From: DASXHY01 sp035552155 | GTDB taxonomy: Bacteria > Verrucomicrobiota > Verrucomicrobiia > Limisphaerales > DASXHY01 | DNA length: 64,000 nt | Reading direction: 5' to 3' | Assembly: GCA_035552155.1 (NCBI GenBank) | Contig: DASZLX010000009.1 | Span: forward strand, 11,380 to 75,379 | Notes under the pieces: model-generated | Seen by the model: the letters and a program-made list of their open reading frames with translations, nothing else | Told to the model about the DNA's origin: nothing | Database searches by the model: none | Shown: piece after piece, positions 16,531-24,744 of the stretch | How positions within the stretch are numbered: position 1 is the stretch's first letter | Layout of the letters: every line of letters begins with the position of its first letter | Translations under genes and position numbers: made by a program

Positions 16531-17439
16531 ATGAGCGTTCCGCCAGCATGTAAAACTTCCAACCCGAGACGCGGGAACGCATTCACTTTGACTGAATTGC
16601 TGGTGGTCGTTGCCATTATTGCCATCATTGCCAGCCTGATTCTTCCGGCATTGGCGCGGGCAAAGGAGCGGGCGCACAGCGCTTTATGCCTGAATAACAC
16701 GCGGCAGCTCACCTTTGCCTGGACGATTTATGCGGATGAACATAACGGGGTGCTGGCTTATAATCTGGGCCGAAGCTCTCGGATTTCGACCCCGTTGCCA
16801 GCCATTGCCGGCCCGCAGATGTCGGACAATTGGGTGAATAATATTCTCGATTGGGAAACGAATCCCGACGACACGAACACCGCCGCGGTGATTGGGACGG
16901 GCCTCGGTCCTTACACCGGCAACTCCGCTGCTTTGTATCATTGCCCGTCCGATAATGTCCTCAGTGACCTCCAGCGCAATGCCGGCTGGGCGGCGCGCGT
17001 GCGCAGTTATTCCATGAATGCCATGATCGGCGACGCGGGAAATTTTTCCAGGACCGGCGTCAATGTGAACAACACGAATTACGTGCAATTTTTCAAGACG
17101 TTCAACATCCCGCAACCGGCGGACATCTTTGTTTTCCTGGATGAGCATCCGGACAGCATCGATGACGGTTATTTTTTGAACGTTGACGATGATTGGGCGC
17201 CCAAATGGACTGACTTGCCGGCTTCATTTCACGATGGCGGGGCGAATTTTTCATTTGCCGACGGCCATTCCGAGTATCATCACTGGCGCAACGCCAGCAC
17301 GAAACAGCCGGCGCTGGCTTACGGCATCAACCCGAAACTTCCGATGCCCATCACTGACGGAGTGCAGGATTTCTCGTGGGTCCTTTCAAGGATGAGCATT
17401 GAACGGGATTATCCCAAGTCCTCGGACACCTCGAATTAG
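16531..17439 (+). CDS. Prepilin-like secreted protein with H-X9-DG motif
   Basis: 302 residues. A type IV prepilin leader is present: basic N-terminus, Gly-Asn-Ala-Phe cleavage region (RRGNAFTLTELLVVVAIIAI) and the conserved Glu at mature position 5, followed by a hydrophobic helix. The C-terminal region contains FHDGGANFSFADGHSEYHHW, which is the His-x9-Asp-Gly pattern of the large verrucomicrobial/planctomycete family of pseudopilin-like proteins. It is probably processed by a prepilin peptidase and displayed through a type II or pilus-like system. Its partner genes are not in the window apart from pilT. It converges with the anti-sigma gene. Confidence 0.88.
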   Translation: MSVPPACKTSNPRRGNAFTLTELLVVVAIIAIIASLILPALARAKERAHSALCLNNTRQLTFAWTIYADEHNGVLAYNLGRSSRISTPLPAIAGPQMSDNWVNNILDWETNPDDTNTAAVIGTGLGPYTGNSAALYHCPSDNVLSDLQRNAGWAARVRSYSMNAMIGDAGNFSRTGVNVNNTNYVQFFKTFNIPQPADIFVFLDEHPDSIDDGYFLNVDDDWAPKWTDLPASFHDGGANFSFADGHSEYHHWRNASTKQPALAYGINPKLPMPITDGVQDFSWVLSRMSIERDYPKSSDTSN

Positions 17440-17487
17440 CGGCGTCTCGCCCCTGAGAATCGAAACGCATGGGGGATGCACGAGCCA

Positions 17488-18261
17488 CTAAAGCACGGCG
17501 CTCGCCGGAAGGAATTTGCTGAGGAATTGTGCGTCGCCTTCCGCAGCCAGCACGTAGGTCCTGCCGCCGGCGGTCCAGCTTGCGGTTATAAGACCATCCG
17601 CCTTTGCGAGAGTGGGAGTGCTTGTCGCAGGGGTATCCGAAGCGGCGGATCGGTCCGTAATAAATAACCACAAATCGGATTGCCGGTTGGGGGCCAGCGG
17701 CCGACCGCTTTGGAAACAAATCATGGAAACCGGCTTGCCCTGCCAGGTGGTGGCTACGCAACCCGCCGCCCGAGCGTTCTTTTCCAGGTCCACCGGCAGC
17801 ACGTAATCCGCAATGGCGCTCTTTTGACCGAGGAACATCCGGATTTGGTCCAGGTTATTGGTGGTCAGATCCATGTAATAGCCGCGCACAGCCTGGCTGT
17901 CCATGTAACTGCGGTAGGCGGCAAAATCGTGCGGTTCGCGCGGGCGCCAGTGTTGTTGAATGTTAAAAGCCACGAGGGCCACGATGGCGAAGGCGCCGGC
18001 GGCCAGAACCGCTCGCTGCCAAACCGGGGTGCGATGAATGGGACGCTCGGCGATGATTTGTTCCTTCAAACCTTCCGGGACTGAAATCTGCCGGAACTTG
18101 GAGCGCAACGCCGAATAAAGCGCGCAATGGTTCGCAAACCAGGTTTTCAAGTCCTCATCCCGTTCGCACAGTTCCAGGGCTTCGATGAAAGCAGGATCGG
18201 CGGCATCCGCGGTGCCGGGCCGGTAGAGCTTTAGAATTTCTTTTGCCTGGTCGTTATTCAT
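17488..18261 (-). CDS. Membrane-anchored putative anti-sigma factor
   Basis: 257 residues. A cytoplasmic N-terminal part of about 90 residues includes a helical region (ELCERDEDLKTWFANHCALYSALRSKF) positioned like an anti-sigma domain but lacking the zinc HxxxCxxC motif. A single transmembrane helix follows (AVLAAGAFAIVALVAFNI), then a periplasmic domain of about 140 residues. The gene start overlaps the sigma factor stop by eight bases, the standard arrangement of a sigma/anti-sigma pair. It probably holds the sigma factor at the membrane until an envelope signal arrives. Confidence 0.8.
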   Translation of the reverse strand: MNNDQAKEILKLYRPGTADAADPAFIEALELCERDEDLKTWFANHCALYSALRSKFRQISVPEGLKEQIIAERPIHRTPVWQRAVLAAGAFAIVALVAFNIQQHWRPREPHDFAAYRSYMDSQAVRGYYMDLTTNNLDQIRMFLGQKSAIADYVLPVDLEKNARAAGCVATTWQGKPVSMICFQSGRPLAPNRQSDLWLFITDRSAASDTPATSTPTLAKADGLITASWTAGGRTYVLAAEGDAQFLSKFLPASAVL

Positions 18262-18778
18262 TTTTTCTTTCGGGATGGTCGGCTCGTTCGCCGCGGGTCA
18301 GAATCGATTGCAATTGGCCGATGCCCCGGGCCATGCGTGATTTTACGGTGCCAATGGGAATGTCGAGAATGCCCGCGATTTCCTTGTAGGAGCAATCTTC
18401 CAGGTAAAAGAGCGCGACGGGCGCCTGGTAGATTTCATCCACCTGCTTCAAGGCGTGGAGCACCTGGCCGGAGTCCAGTTGGTTCACGGTCGCGGGCGAG
18501 AGCGTGGGTAAATCCATCGGAACTTCCTCCAATTCATAATGCGGAAAGCGTGTCTGGCGCCGCCGACTTTCCAAAAACGCGCGGTGCAAGGTGGTGAACA
18601 GCCAGGTCTTCACTTTCGTCTGATCCCGCAACTGATGGCCTTTGGTCGCCCACACATAAAAAGTCTGCTGCGTCAGGTCGCAGGCGTCGGCCTCGGAGTG
18701 GGTAAGGCTGAAAGCGAATTGATAGAGCGGCTGGTAAAAGCTCGCCACTACGCTTTCAAAATCAACAACTGAGGCCAT
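18254..18778 (-). CDS. RNA polymerase ECF sigma factor
   Basis: 174 residues. Region 2 is FYQPLYQFAFSLTHSEADAC, then LTQQTFYVWATKGHQLRDQTKVKTWLFTTLHRAF. Region 4 is the helix-turn-helix around VALFYLEDCSYKEIAGILDIPIGTVKSRMARGI. It overlaps the start of the downstream membrane anti-sigma factor. The target regulon is unknown. The neighbouring electron-conduit genes at 19288-22532 are on the same strand upstream and might be targets, but no promoter evidence supports this. Confidence 0.92.
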   Translation of the reverse strand: MASVVDFESVVASFYQPLYQFAFSLTHSEADACDLTQQTFYVWATKGHQLRDQTKVKTWLFTTLHRAFLESRRRQTRFPHYELEEVPMDLPTLSPATVNQLDSGQVLHALKQVDEIYQAPVALFYLEDCSYKEIAGILDIPIGTVKSRMARGIGQLQSILTRGERADHPERKNE

Positions 18779-18854
18779 ACGTTAAGAGCATCATTATTAG
18801 GAGCAACCAATAGGCAAAAGGTTCCTCCGGTTCCGTGGTTTCTCCAGTGTGCAT
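18762..18854 (-). CDS. Possible 30-residue membrane peptide upstream of sigma factor
   Basis: An ATG at 18854 opens a 30-codon frame with an acidic N-terminus and a hydrophobic C-terminal half (YWLLLIMMLLTYGLSC) whose stop overlaps the first codons of the sigma gene in another frame. Such a leader could couple translation. There is no recognisable ribosome-binding site and no family match, so it may be chance. Confidence 0.25.
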   Translation of the reverse strand: MHTGETTEPEEPFAYWLLLIMMLLTYGLSC

Positions 18855-19287
18855 CAGGCATTTCTGTGTTTCGAGCCGAAAATTCCACCGGAACAAAAGC
18901 GTGCCGGCAATGCTCTTATTAGCATGGGCCGCACCACCAATGGTCAACAATGGCTTCGCTTCGTGCATTGCGGCGGCGCCCGCCGCACAACGTGGTCGCG
19001 TTTCCTCTTGCGCCGGCGGCGGTTGCACATTGTGTTCGCGCCCATTGCTTTCTGGATTCAACCGGTGCGCTACGCGGCTCGCTCTCACGTTCGCATTCGT
19101 GCCGCGCGCCCGGGCAGCGCCGGCGTCCCGCCGGCCAATTCCTAACCGAATCCACGCTGCCGGAGTTGGGCGCAAAGGAGTAATGGCAGAATGGAAAACG
19201 CGGCCGCCCAAAAAATCCGCCGTTGAACAGTGAGGTGCATCAACTCTTCGAGCTCAAATGCCCGATTCGGAGATCGGCGTTGCCCGA
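18855..19287. other. Region without a convincing gene
   Basis: About 430 bp between the sigma operon and the cytochrome-porin gene. Open frames exist on both strands, but they have the biased composition of shadow frames (Arg/Ala/Pro-rich), no plausible start signals and no recognisable domains. It may contain the promoter for the sigma operon. I see no other structure in it. Confidence 0.5.
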
Positions 19288-21690
19288 CTACGGCAGGCGA
19301 AGGTTTAACGTGGCGAAAACTGTGTGGGCGCGAAAATCAGCCGCGCCGCCGCTGCTGGGCTCGTGGTAATAATCGAAGTTATATTGCAACCGCGCGGTGA
19401 CATTTTTTCCAAACCGGCGTGCCAGCGCCGCCTCCACGCCGTGCTCCTGATAACGAATGTCCACCGGCACGACCGTGGGGCCATTTTTTTGAGCGTAGCT
19501 GGCTTCGGAAAAATTCCAGCCGAGGGAGAAATCCGCGTTCTGGCTTAACACATAAGTGCTGCTTGCATCGGCGCTGTAGGTATCACCGTGATAAGGTCCG
19601 ATGGTTGGCGAATGGCTGTTTAAATCGCGGGTCTGGGACGGCTCGTAGGAAAACGAGCCGGTGAAATAGACGCGGGGATGAGGCGTGAGGACGGTGGCGA
19701 TCGAATAAATTTCCGACTCGAAACGCCCGGTCAACGTATTTCCGGCCGGGGAAAACACTACGTGCGAAGTGACGTTAGAGGCGGCATTGGCGTCATCGCG
19801 AAAATCGGTGGTGAGAAACTGGCAGGACAAGGTTGTTTTCAACCAGTTGCACGGGCGCACGACCAGTTTGGTTTCGGTTTCATCCGTGAGTAGTTCCCGC
19901 GAGCGGAAAAAATCCGGATAACCGCCGGCATCGGGCTGCGGCGGCCCCGTGCGCGGATAATGGCTGTCGTTTTCGTAGCGGCGATAATGCGCGCTGAAGG
20001 TCATCCATCGCCAGGGCGAAGTGCTGAAGCCGACGCGAAAATCGGTTAGCTGGCTGGAGAAATCGGTATTCTCCGCAAAATTTCCCGTCGATTGGAGATC
20101 GCTGTCAGTTTGTCCGATGCTGTCCTGTTCGAGGCGCACTTCGGCAAAGAGCACCGTGAAGGGAATTTTCGTGTAGCGCAGGGCGGCGGTTTCCATGGCG
20201 GACCGTTCATCGTAGTCGGCGTTCAAGGTGGTGGAGACAATTGCCAGCGTGAGGGGCGGAGTGCGGCTGAAAGGAATTTCATTCAGGTTTCCCGATCCGA
20301 AACCCTGTTGCCGCGTCCACTCGGTTTGGGCGCCGCCCGAAAGCGTCAACCCGTCAAAGGGCCCGAGCAGCAGGTTCACATTGGCGACGTGCGATTCCCT
20401 TTCCAGTGTGATGCTTGGCGCGGAACCGGCAAACGACGTATTGAAAAACCTGGTCACGTTCGTGAAGCTCGAGTCGGCATCCAAATGACTGTAGAGATAG
20501 CCGGCCGAGGCAAACATCCAATTCTTGAACTGTTTCTCCAGGCGGATGGTGTTGGCTCCCTGGAAATAGTGGTCGGTTTCATCCACATTCTGGGACAATG
20601 GGCCGCGGGCCCCTGAATTGGTATAATGCGTGTTGAGGCTGTAAAATTCCCCGCGAAACCGGTCTTCTATGGTGACGCCCTTGACCTCGGCATCGAGATC
20701 AAACTTTAGAACGTGCGTGCCCTCTCGCAGACCCCGACTGGCGGGCCCGATATTCCGCGCGTCGGCGGCCGTGCCGGCCACGCCCCAGGCGGTGCTGGCT
20801 TCATCACCTCGTTTGTAGTCGTATTCATAACCAAATACCAGGCGCGGCCAATGAGGCAGGCTGACGCCGAAGTCAACCCACGCTTTGCCGAGCGTCAGGT
20901 GCAGATCCTGATCCAGGCTCAACGCTTCGGGCGTGGAAGCCGCGTGACGAAAGCCGCCGAGATTGTCATAGTACTTCCGATATTCCTCCCAGCCGGAGTG
21001 AATGAAGCCGAGGTCGGTCTGCTCGATCGAAAGATCAATTTTGTGGTCGTCTCTCAAAGCATGGCCCGAAAGCAAAACTGCCGTGTCCGGTCCGGTTTGT
21101 TGGAACAGTTGGAATTCTCCAAGCCCACCGTTCACTCCCTCCGGCCGCCAGTTCAATTCGCGGAATTTTTTTGCGTCTCCGCTGACAGTTGTTCCGCCGA
21201 CGACGGGCGAGAAAGAAACCGAATACAAATTCGTGGGTGGAGCACTGTTCCAGGGCGCGCCCTGGTCAATCCAAGCCCGCAACAAGCCAATTTGTGCCGC
21301 GGTCAACGGTTCGCCTTTTCCTTCGGGCGGCATTTGCATGTCCTCGACCAATCCGGCAGTGAAATGAATCAGGGGACTCTTCGCGCTGTTGCCCGGCACA
21401 ATATCGACTCCGTCATCGCCACCTTTAAGCGCCGTCGCGCGACTGTCGAGGCGGAAGCCGCTCTTGGGTTTGGCGGGGCCGTGACAGCGCAGGCAGGAGG
21501 TGTCGAAAATGGGTTGGATATCCCTGGCGAAATCGATCCGGTTCGTGGAGGCAGGCGGAAGCTGGGATTCGTCGATTTTTGATTCGGCAGTCTTGGGTTC
21601 GGCGAGAAGTGTGCCGCATGAAAGCAACAGAACTCCGGCAACGCGCGCAACCCGGCTCGCGAGGTGGGAACCATTCGGCCCATGGCGCAT
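19288..21690 (-). CDS. Cytochrome c domain fused to MtrB/PioB-like outer-membrane barrel
   Basis: 800 residues from the ATG at 21690. The open frame extends to 22101, but that part overlaps the upstream cytochrome gene. A signal peptide (VARVAGVLLLSCGTLLAEP) is followed by a mono-heme domain of the planctomycete cytochrome type: FARDIQPIFDTSCLRCHGPA with the CxxCH at residues 66-70, and a likely Met ligand in MQMPPEGKGEPLT. From about residue 150 to the end the protein alternates polar and aromatic strands like the MtrB/PioB barrel family, ending in an aromatic/hydrophobic strand (FATLNLRLP). Together with the octaheme cytochrome 32 bp upstream it could pass electrons across the outer membrane. 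The direction and the acceptor or donor are unknown. The fusion recalls Cyc2-type cytochrome-porins. Confidence 0.8.
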   Translation of the reverse strand: MRHGPNGSHLASRVARVAGVLLLSCGTLLAEPKTAESKIDESQLPPASTNRIDFARDIQPIFDTSCLRCHGPAKPKSGFRLDSRATALKGGDDGVDIVPGNSAKSPLIHFTAGLVEDMQMPPEGKGEPLTAAQIGLLRAWIDQGAPWNSAPPTNLYSVSFSPVVGGTTVSGDAKKFRELNWRPEGVNGGLGEFQLFQQTGPDTAVLLSGHALRDDHKIDLSIEQTDLGFIHSGWEEYRKYYDNLGGFRHAASTPEALSLDQDLHLTLGKAWVDFGVSLPHWPRLVFGYEYDYKRGDEASTAWGVAGTAADARNIGPASRGLREGTHVLKFDLDAEVKGVTIEDRFRGEFYSLNTHYTNSGARGPLSQNVDETDHYFQGANTIRLEKQFKNWMFASAGYLYSHLDADSSFTNVTRFFNTSFAGSAPSITLERESHVANVNLLLGPFDGLTLSGGAQTEWTRQQGFGSGNLNEIPFSRTPPLTLAIVSTTLNADYDERSAMETAALRYTKIPFTVLFAEVRLEQDSIGQTDSDLQSTGNFAENTDFSSQLTDFRVGFSTSPWRWMTFSAHYRRYENDSHYPRTGPPQPDAGGYPDFFRSRELLTDETETKLVVRPCNWLKTTLSCQFLTTDFRDDANAASNVTSHVVFSPAGNTLTGRFESEIYSIATVLTPHPRVYFTGSFSYEPSQTRDLNSHSPTIGPYHGDTYSADASSTYVLSQNADFSLGWNFSEASYAQKNGPTVVPVDIRYQEHGVEAALARRFGKNVTARLQYNFDYYHEPSSGGAADFRAHTVFATLNLRLP

Positions 21691-21722
21691 CCGAAATCCC
21701 CTGGCAGTGGCGTGAGGGTGTT

Positions 21723-22532
21723 TCAATAGAAGTAAAACGGTTGCGTGTTTGAGCTGTGGATGGCCGTGTGGCAGCCCGCCGTCCAGCAAGTGCCGAAGCG
21801 CAAAAAGCCGGAATGGTCGACATTGCCGATGTAGAAACCCGGGCCGACGGACGGCCCCTGCATCTGGGCGTGACATTTCAGGCAGAGGTTCATGTCCCGC
21901 TGCACGAGCATCTTTGCGTTGATGGAACCATGCGGGCTGTGGCACACCGTGCAACCTTCGCGCATTGCGGCGTGCTCGAAAATAAACGGCCGGGTCTGTT
22001 CCCGATGACATTGGGCGCAGGTTTCGTTCTGGCGCGCCATGGCTAGGCCCCCCGCCGGTTTCATGATGTCCATGCCGTGTGGGTCGTGGCACTGGACGCA
22101 ACTCATCTTGCCTTCGATCACCGGGTGATGTTGCGGCAAATGGAATTCAGCGCGCGTTTCCTGATGGCAACGGAAGCAGGCCTCGGGGTCTTTGCCGGGA
22201 TTGATGATGAATTTTTCCAATCCGCCGCGTCCCGCCATGGCGATGTGCTTGCTGCCCGGTCCGTGGCAGGATTCGCAACCGGATTGGCCGGCCATTTGGG
22301 AGTTCCCCGAAGACAGCCGCGCGTGCGGGCTGGAGGGGAATACGCGGGAAATGTTCGGATGACAATCCCGGCAGGACTTGTCACCGACGAAAGTTGCGCC
22401 CTCAATTTCCAGGGGCGCCACGACGGCCCGATCCGTGGAGCAGGAATTGAACAATAAGAGCAACGTTCCCGTACAGGCCGCGAGCGTCAGGGCACCGAAA
22501 ATTTTAACGCGACTCAACTTGGAATGGCGCAT
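21723..22532 (-). CDS. Octaheme c-type cytochrome, DmsE/MtrA-like
   Basis: 269 residues with an N-terminal export signal ending in Cys (LLLLFNSC), so it is possibly a lipoprotein. Seven CxxCH motifs (CRDCH, CESCH, CFRCH, CVQCH, CAQCH, CTVCH, CLKCH) and one CxxxxCH (CWTAGCH) give up to eight hemes. The text between them (SSPHARL, GCESCHGPGSKH, INPGKDPEACFRCH, HHPVIEGKMSCVQCHDPHG) follows the DmsE decaheme family, but two hemes are missing compared with that family. The porin fusion follows after 32 bp. I infer a porin-cytochrome electron conduit. A purely periplasmic electron shuttle is the alternative. Confidence 0.88.
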   Translation of the reverse strand: MRHSKLSRVKIFGALTLAACTGTLLLLFNSCSTDRAVVAPLEIEGATFVGDKSCRDCHPNISRVFPSSPHARLSSGNSQMAGQSGCESCHGPGSKHIAMAGRGGLEKFIINPGKDPEACFRCHQETRAEFHLPQHHPVIEGKMSCVQCHDPHGMDIMKPAGGLAMARQNETCAQCHREQTRPFIFEHAAMREGCTVCHSPHGSINAKMLVQRDMNLCLKCHAQMQGPSVGPGFYIGNVDHSGFLRFGTCWTAGCHTAIHSSNTQPFYFY

Positions 22533-22666
22533 GAAGTGTGTGGGATGAGACCATTCATTTCGACCTAAGACTGACGGGATTGTCAGTTTGTTCCCAAAAA
22601 AAGTGTCTGATATGGCAGTGGCTAAAGTTTCGGGAACAAACCAGCTGATTAATCCTCTTAACGTCG

Positions 22667-23713
22667 ATGAAAGCCTACTCCTCGAATAACACGTGTCATT
22701 TCTTGCGGCGAATTTTCACCTGGGGCGCGATTATATCTGTCGCGGGGGCAACGTATGGCAGCACTTTTTGGAACGGAGACAATATCAGTTTCACCCAGGG
22801 CCAGGATGGACCTGCGGATGTAATAGTGCCCGGCGCGGTGGCCATTAACCGGGGCATCAATTTGTATATTTATAACTCCATCTCCGAGGGTGGGCCCGGC
22901 ATTGGCTCGCCCGCGGATACAATGTGGGCGGTGGGAACGTCAGATTTGATCGGCCATTTGAGCGCCGCCAATGTCGCCGGGCTGACTTTCGTCCCTTTCG
23001 GCGGCGCTACGCCTTCGGTGCGCACGACCGCTCAGGGCGCGCCGTGGTTTTCGGTAAATCCTTACATCCTTACCGGGGACGCGAGTGGCGGCCCGATTAC
23101 TTTCGTCGTCCACCTGGTCAGCGAAGACATTTATCTGACGCTGACATTCAGCGACTGGGGACAGCACTTTGTCGGAGGCTTTTCTTATTCGCGTTCCACT
23201 CCCTCTGCGGTCACACCCCCGACTCCGACAATTTCCATCACCAGCCCGGCCAACGGAGCGGTCTTCGCCGCGCCGGCCAATGTTAAATTCACCGTGAACG
23301 CCAGCGTGAGCGGCGGTTCTGTTACCAATGTCTCGTTTTTTAATGGCAGCACGTCTTTGGGTTCCAGCCAAACGCCTCCGTTTAATTTCACGAGTGGCGC
23401 ACTCGGTGCCGGGTCGTATTCATTGACCGCGGTCGCCACCGCCGCCGGCATTTCGGCCACCTCTACAGCTGTGAACGTGAGCGTCGTTGCGCCGGTGACA
23501 ACCTCTCTTTCCGCTCCGACTGCGGCGAACAATCAATTCTCTTTCAGTTACAGCGCGAACTCGGGGCTTCGTTACGTGTTGGAGAGTTCCTCAAACCTGC
23601 TCAATTGGACACCGTTATTCACCAATACCGCCGATGGTAGTTCGGTGTCATTCACAACGAATATTCTGCCCGCCGACGCTTTCTATCGCGTGGGGCGATT
23701 GCCGAATCCTTAA
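22667..23713 (+). CDS. Secreted protein with bacterial Ig-like domain
   Basis: 348 residues. After an N-terminal export segment (TWGAIISVAGATYGS) comes a domain of about 150 residues without recognised family. An Ig-like domain follows at about 185-275 (PTISITSPANGAVFAAPANV, then SVTNVSFFNGSTSLG), typical of cell-surface proteins. The final 65 residues (YVLESSSNLLNWTPLFTNTA, then FYRVGRLP) match the C-terminal module common in secreted verrucomicrobial proteins. It is divergent from the cytochrome operon, and their promoters probably share the 22533-22666 gap. The function is unknown. Confidence 0.75.
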   Translation: MKAYSSNNTCHFLRRIFTWGAIISVAGATYGSTFWNGDNISFTQGQDGPADVIVPGAVAINRGINLYIYNSISEGGPGIGSPADTMWAVGTSDLIGHLSAANVAGLTFVPFGGATPSVRTTAQGAPWFSVNPYILTGDASGGPITFVVHLVSEDIYLTLTFSDWGQHFVGGFSYSRSTPSAVTPPTPTISITSPANGAVFAAPANVKFTVNASVSGGSVTNVSFFNGSTSLGSSQTPPFNFTSGALGAGSYSLTAVATAAGISATSTAVNVSVVAPVTTSLSAPTAANNQFSFSYSANSGLRYVLESSSNLLNWTPLFTNTADGSSVSFTTNILPADAFYRVGRLPNP

Positions 23714-23736
23714 CGGAAGATGCAGAAATACCCGCT

Positions 23737-24516
23737 ATGAAAATGCAGGCTAAATTCTGGAGCGCGCTCGCGGTGGCTCTTTTTGGCGCGGGCATTTGCC
23801 TGGGACAGGCTTCTTTTAGTTCGCAATCCGTTGCCGACGCGTTCGTGACGTCGGGCGGCAGTTTGAGTTCGAGTAATTTCGGCGGCGCCGGCGCTCTGTC
23901 ACTTTCCGCCAGCGGATTGCCGCAGGGCGAATTTCAGAGCGTGTTGAAATTCAGTTTGGCGGGGGCGGAGAATTCGTTCAACGCGCAATTCGGCGTCGGC
24001 CAATGGACGGTTCAATCCGTCACGTTGGAATTGACGTCTTCACCGCACGGCAATTCGATTTTCAATAACATCGCCGCGGGCCGGTTCAATGTCTCGCTGA
24101 TGCAAAACAATTCATGGGTGGAAGGCACCGGCACCGGCGGCACGCCGACTTCGGACGGGATTTCCTTTGACAGCTTGCTCGGCGTCTACATCAACAACGC
24201 CGCCGATCAAGGGCTCGGAACCTTCAGCTTTCCCGGCGGCAGCAGCGGGCAGAACGCCTACACGCTCGCGTTGTCGTCGGGATTGGTTTCGGACGTCATG
24301 TCGGGAGACGATGCCAGCCTGAGGTTGTTCGCCGCGGACAGCACTGTGAGTTATCTCTTCAGCTCGCGCAGCGGCGGAGCTCCGGCAGCGCAGCCTACCA
24401 TAGTCGTGGAAGCGACCGCGGTGCCGGAGCCGGGTAGTGTGCTGCTTTGCGCGGCGGCCCTAATCATGTTTTTGCTTTTGCAATCGGTCCGTCGCTGGAT
24501 TCGGCGGCAGCGATGA
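23737..24516 (+). CDS. PEP-CTERM sorting domain protein
   Basis: 259 residues. It has a signal peptide (FWSALAVALFGAGICLGQA), a Ser/Gly-rich beta-type middle resembling DNRLRE-like domains, and a C-terminal PEP-CTERM tripartite signal: VPEPGS, a hydrophobic helix, and an arginine cluster RRWIRRQR. It should be processed by an exosortase, which is not encoded in the window. It starts 24 bp after the Ig-like gene and ends before a strong terminator, so the two likely form one transcript. Confidence 0.88.
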   Translation: MKMQAKFWSALAVALFGAGICLGQASFSSQSVADAFVTSGGSLSSSNFGGAGALSLSASGLPQGEFQSVLKFSLAGAENSFNAQFGVGQWTVQSVTLELTSSPHGNSIFNNIAAGRFNVSLMQNNSWVEGTGTGGTPTSDGISFDSLLGVYINNAADQGLGTFSFPGGSSGQNAYTLALSSGLVSDVMSGDDASLRLFAADSTVSYLFSSRSGGAPAAQPTIVVEATAVPEPGSVLLCAAALIMFLLLQSVRRWIRRQR

Positions 24517-24573
24517 TTGGTTGATTTCGTTTGCCGCACAGTTCACCCAAGAAGCGAACATTGTAGGCAAGCG

Positions 24574-24616
24574 ACACCCGGAGCGTGGAGTGGGATTCGG
24601 CTCCGGGTGTTTTTTT
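24574..24616 (+). terminator. Intrinsic terminator after PEP-CTERM gene
   Basis: A perfect 11-bp stem (ACACCCGGAGC paired with GCTCCGGGTGT) with a 15-base loop is followed directly by seven T residues counting the end of the stem. It lies 58 bp after the stop codon at 24516. Confidence 0.9.
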
Positions 24617-24617
24617 G

Positions 24618-24698
24618 GCGGTGTCTTAATTACATTTGGATGCGCCAAGGTTCCTGCCAGCAAGCATGGCTGCGTCCGGGTTAAGACACCGCTTTTTC
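24618..24698 (+). ncRNA. Candidate structured RNA or second terminator before rdgB
   Basis: Closing stem GCGGTGTCTTAA pairs perfectly with TTAAGACACCGC (12 bp) and is followed by TTTTT. Inside, GGATGCG can pair with TGCGTCC, and GCCA with TGGC around GCAAGCA, giving a nested three-level fold of about 80 nt. It starts immediately after the terminator T-run and ends about 47 bp before the rdgB start. I do not recognise a known riboswitch class. It may be a small RNA, an attenuator or a palindromic repeat. Confidence 0.4.
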
Positions 24699-24744
24699 CG
24701 GAGCGTGACAATCACTTCGCGCTCGCGGTAGCATTCCTCATTCA

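Noticed and set aside
18835..19233. 132-codon plus-strand frame before the cytochrome-porin gene
   Set aside because: No start signal, no motifs, Arg/Ala-rich shadow composition.
21691..22101. Extension of the cytochrome-porin frame into the octaheme gene
   Set aside because: It would overlap the cytochrome coding sequence in another frame and has shadow-frame composition; a signal peptide begins at 21690.
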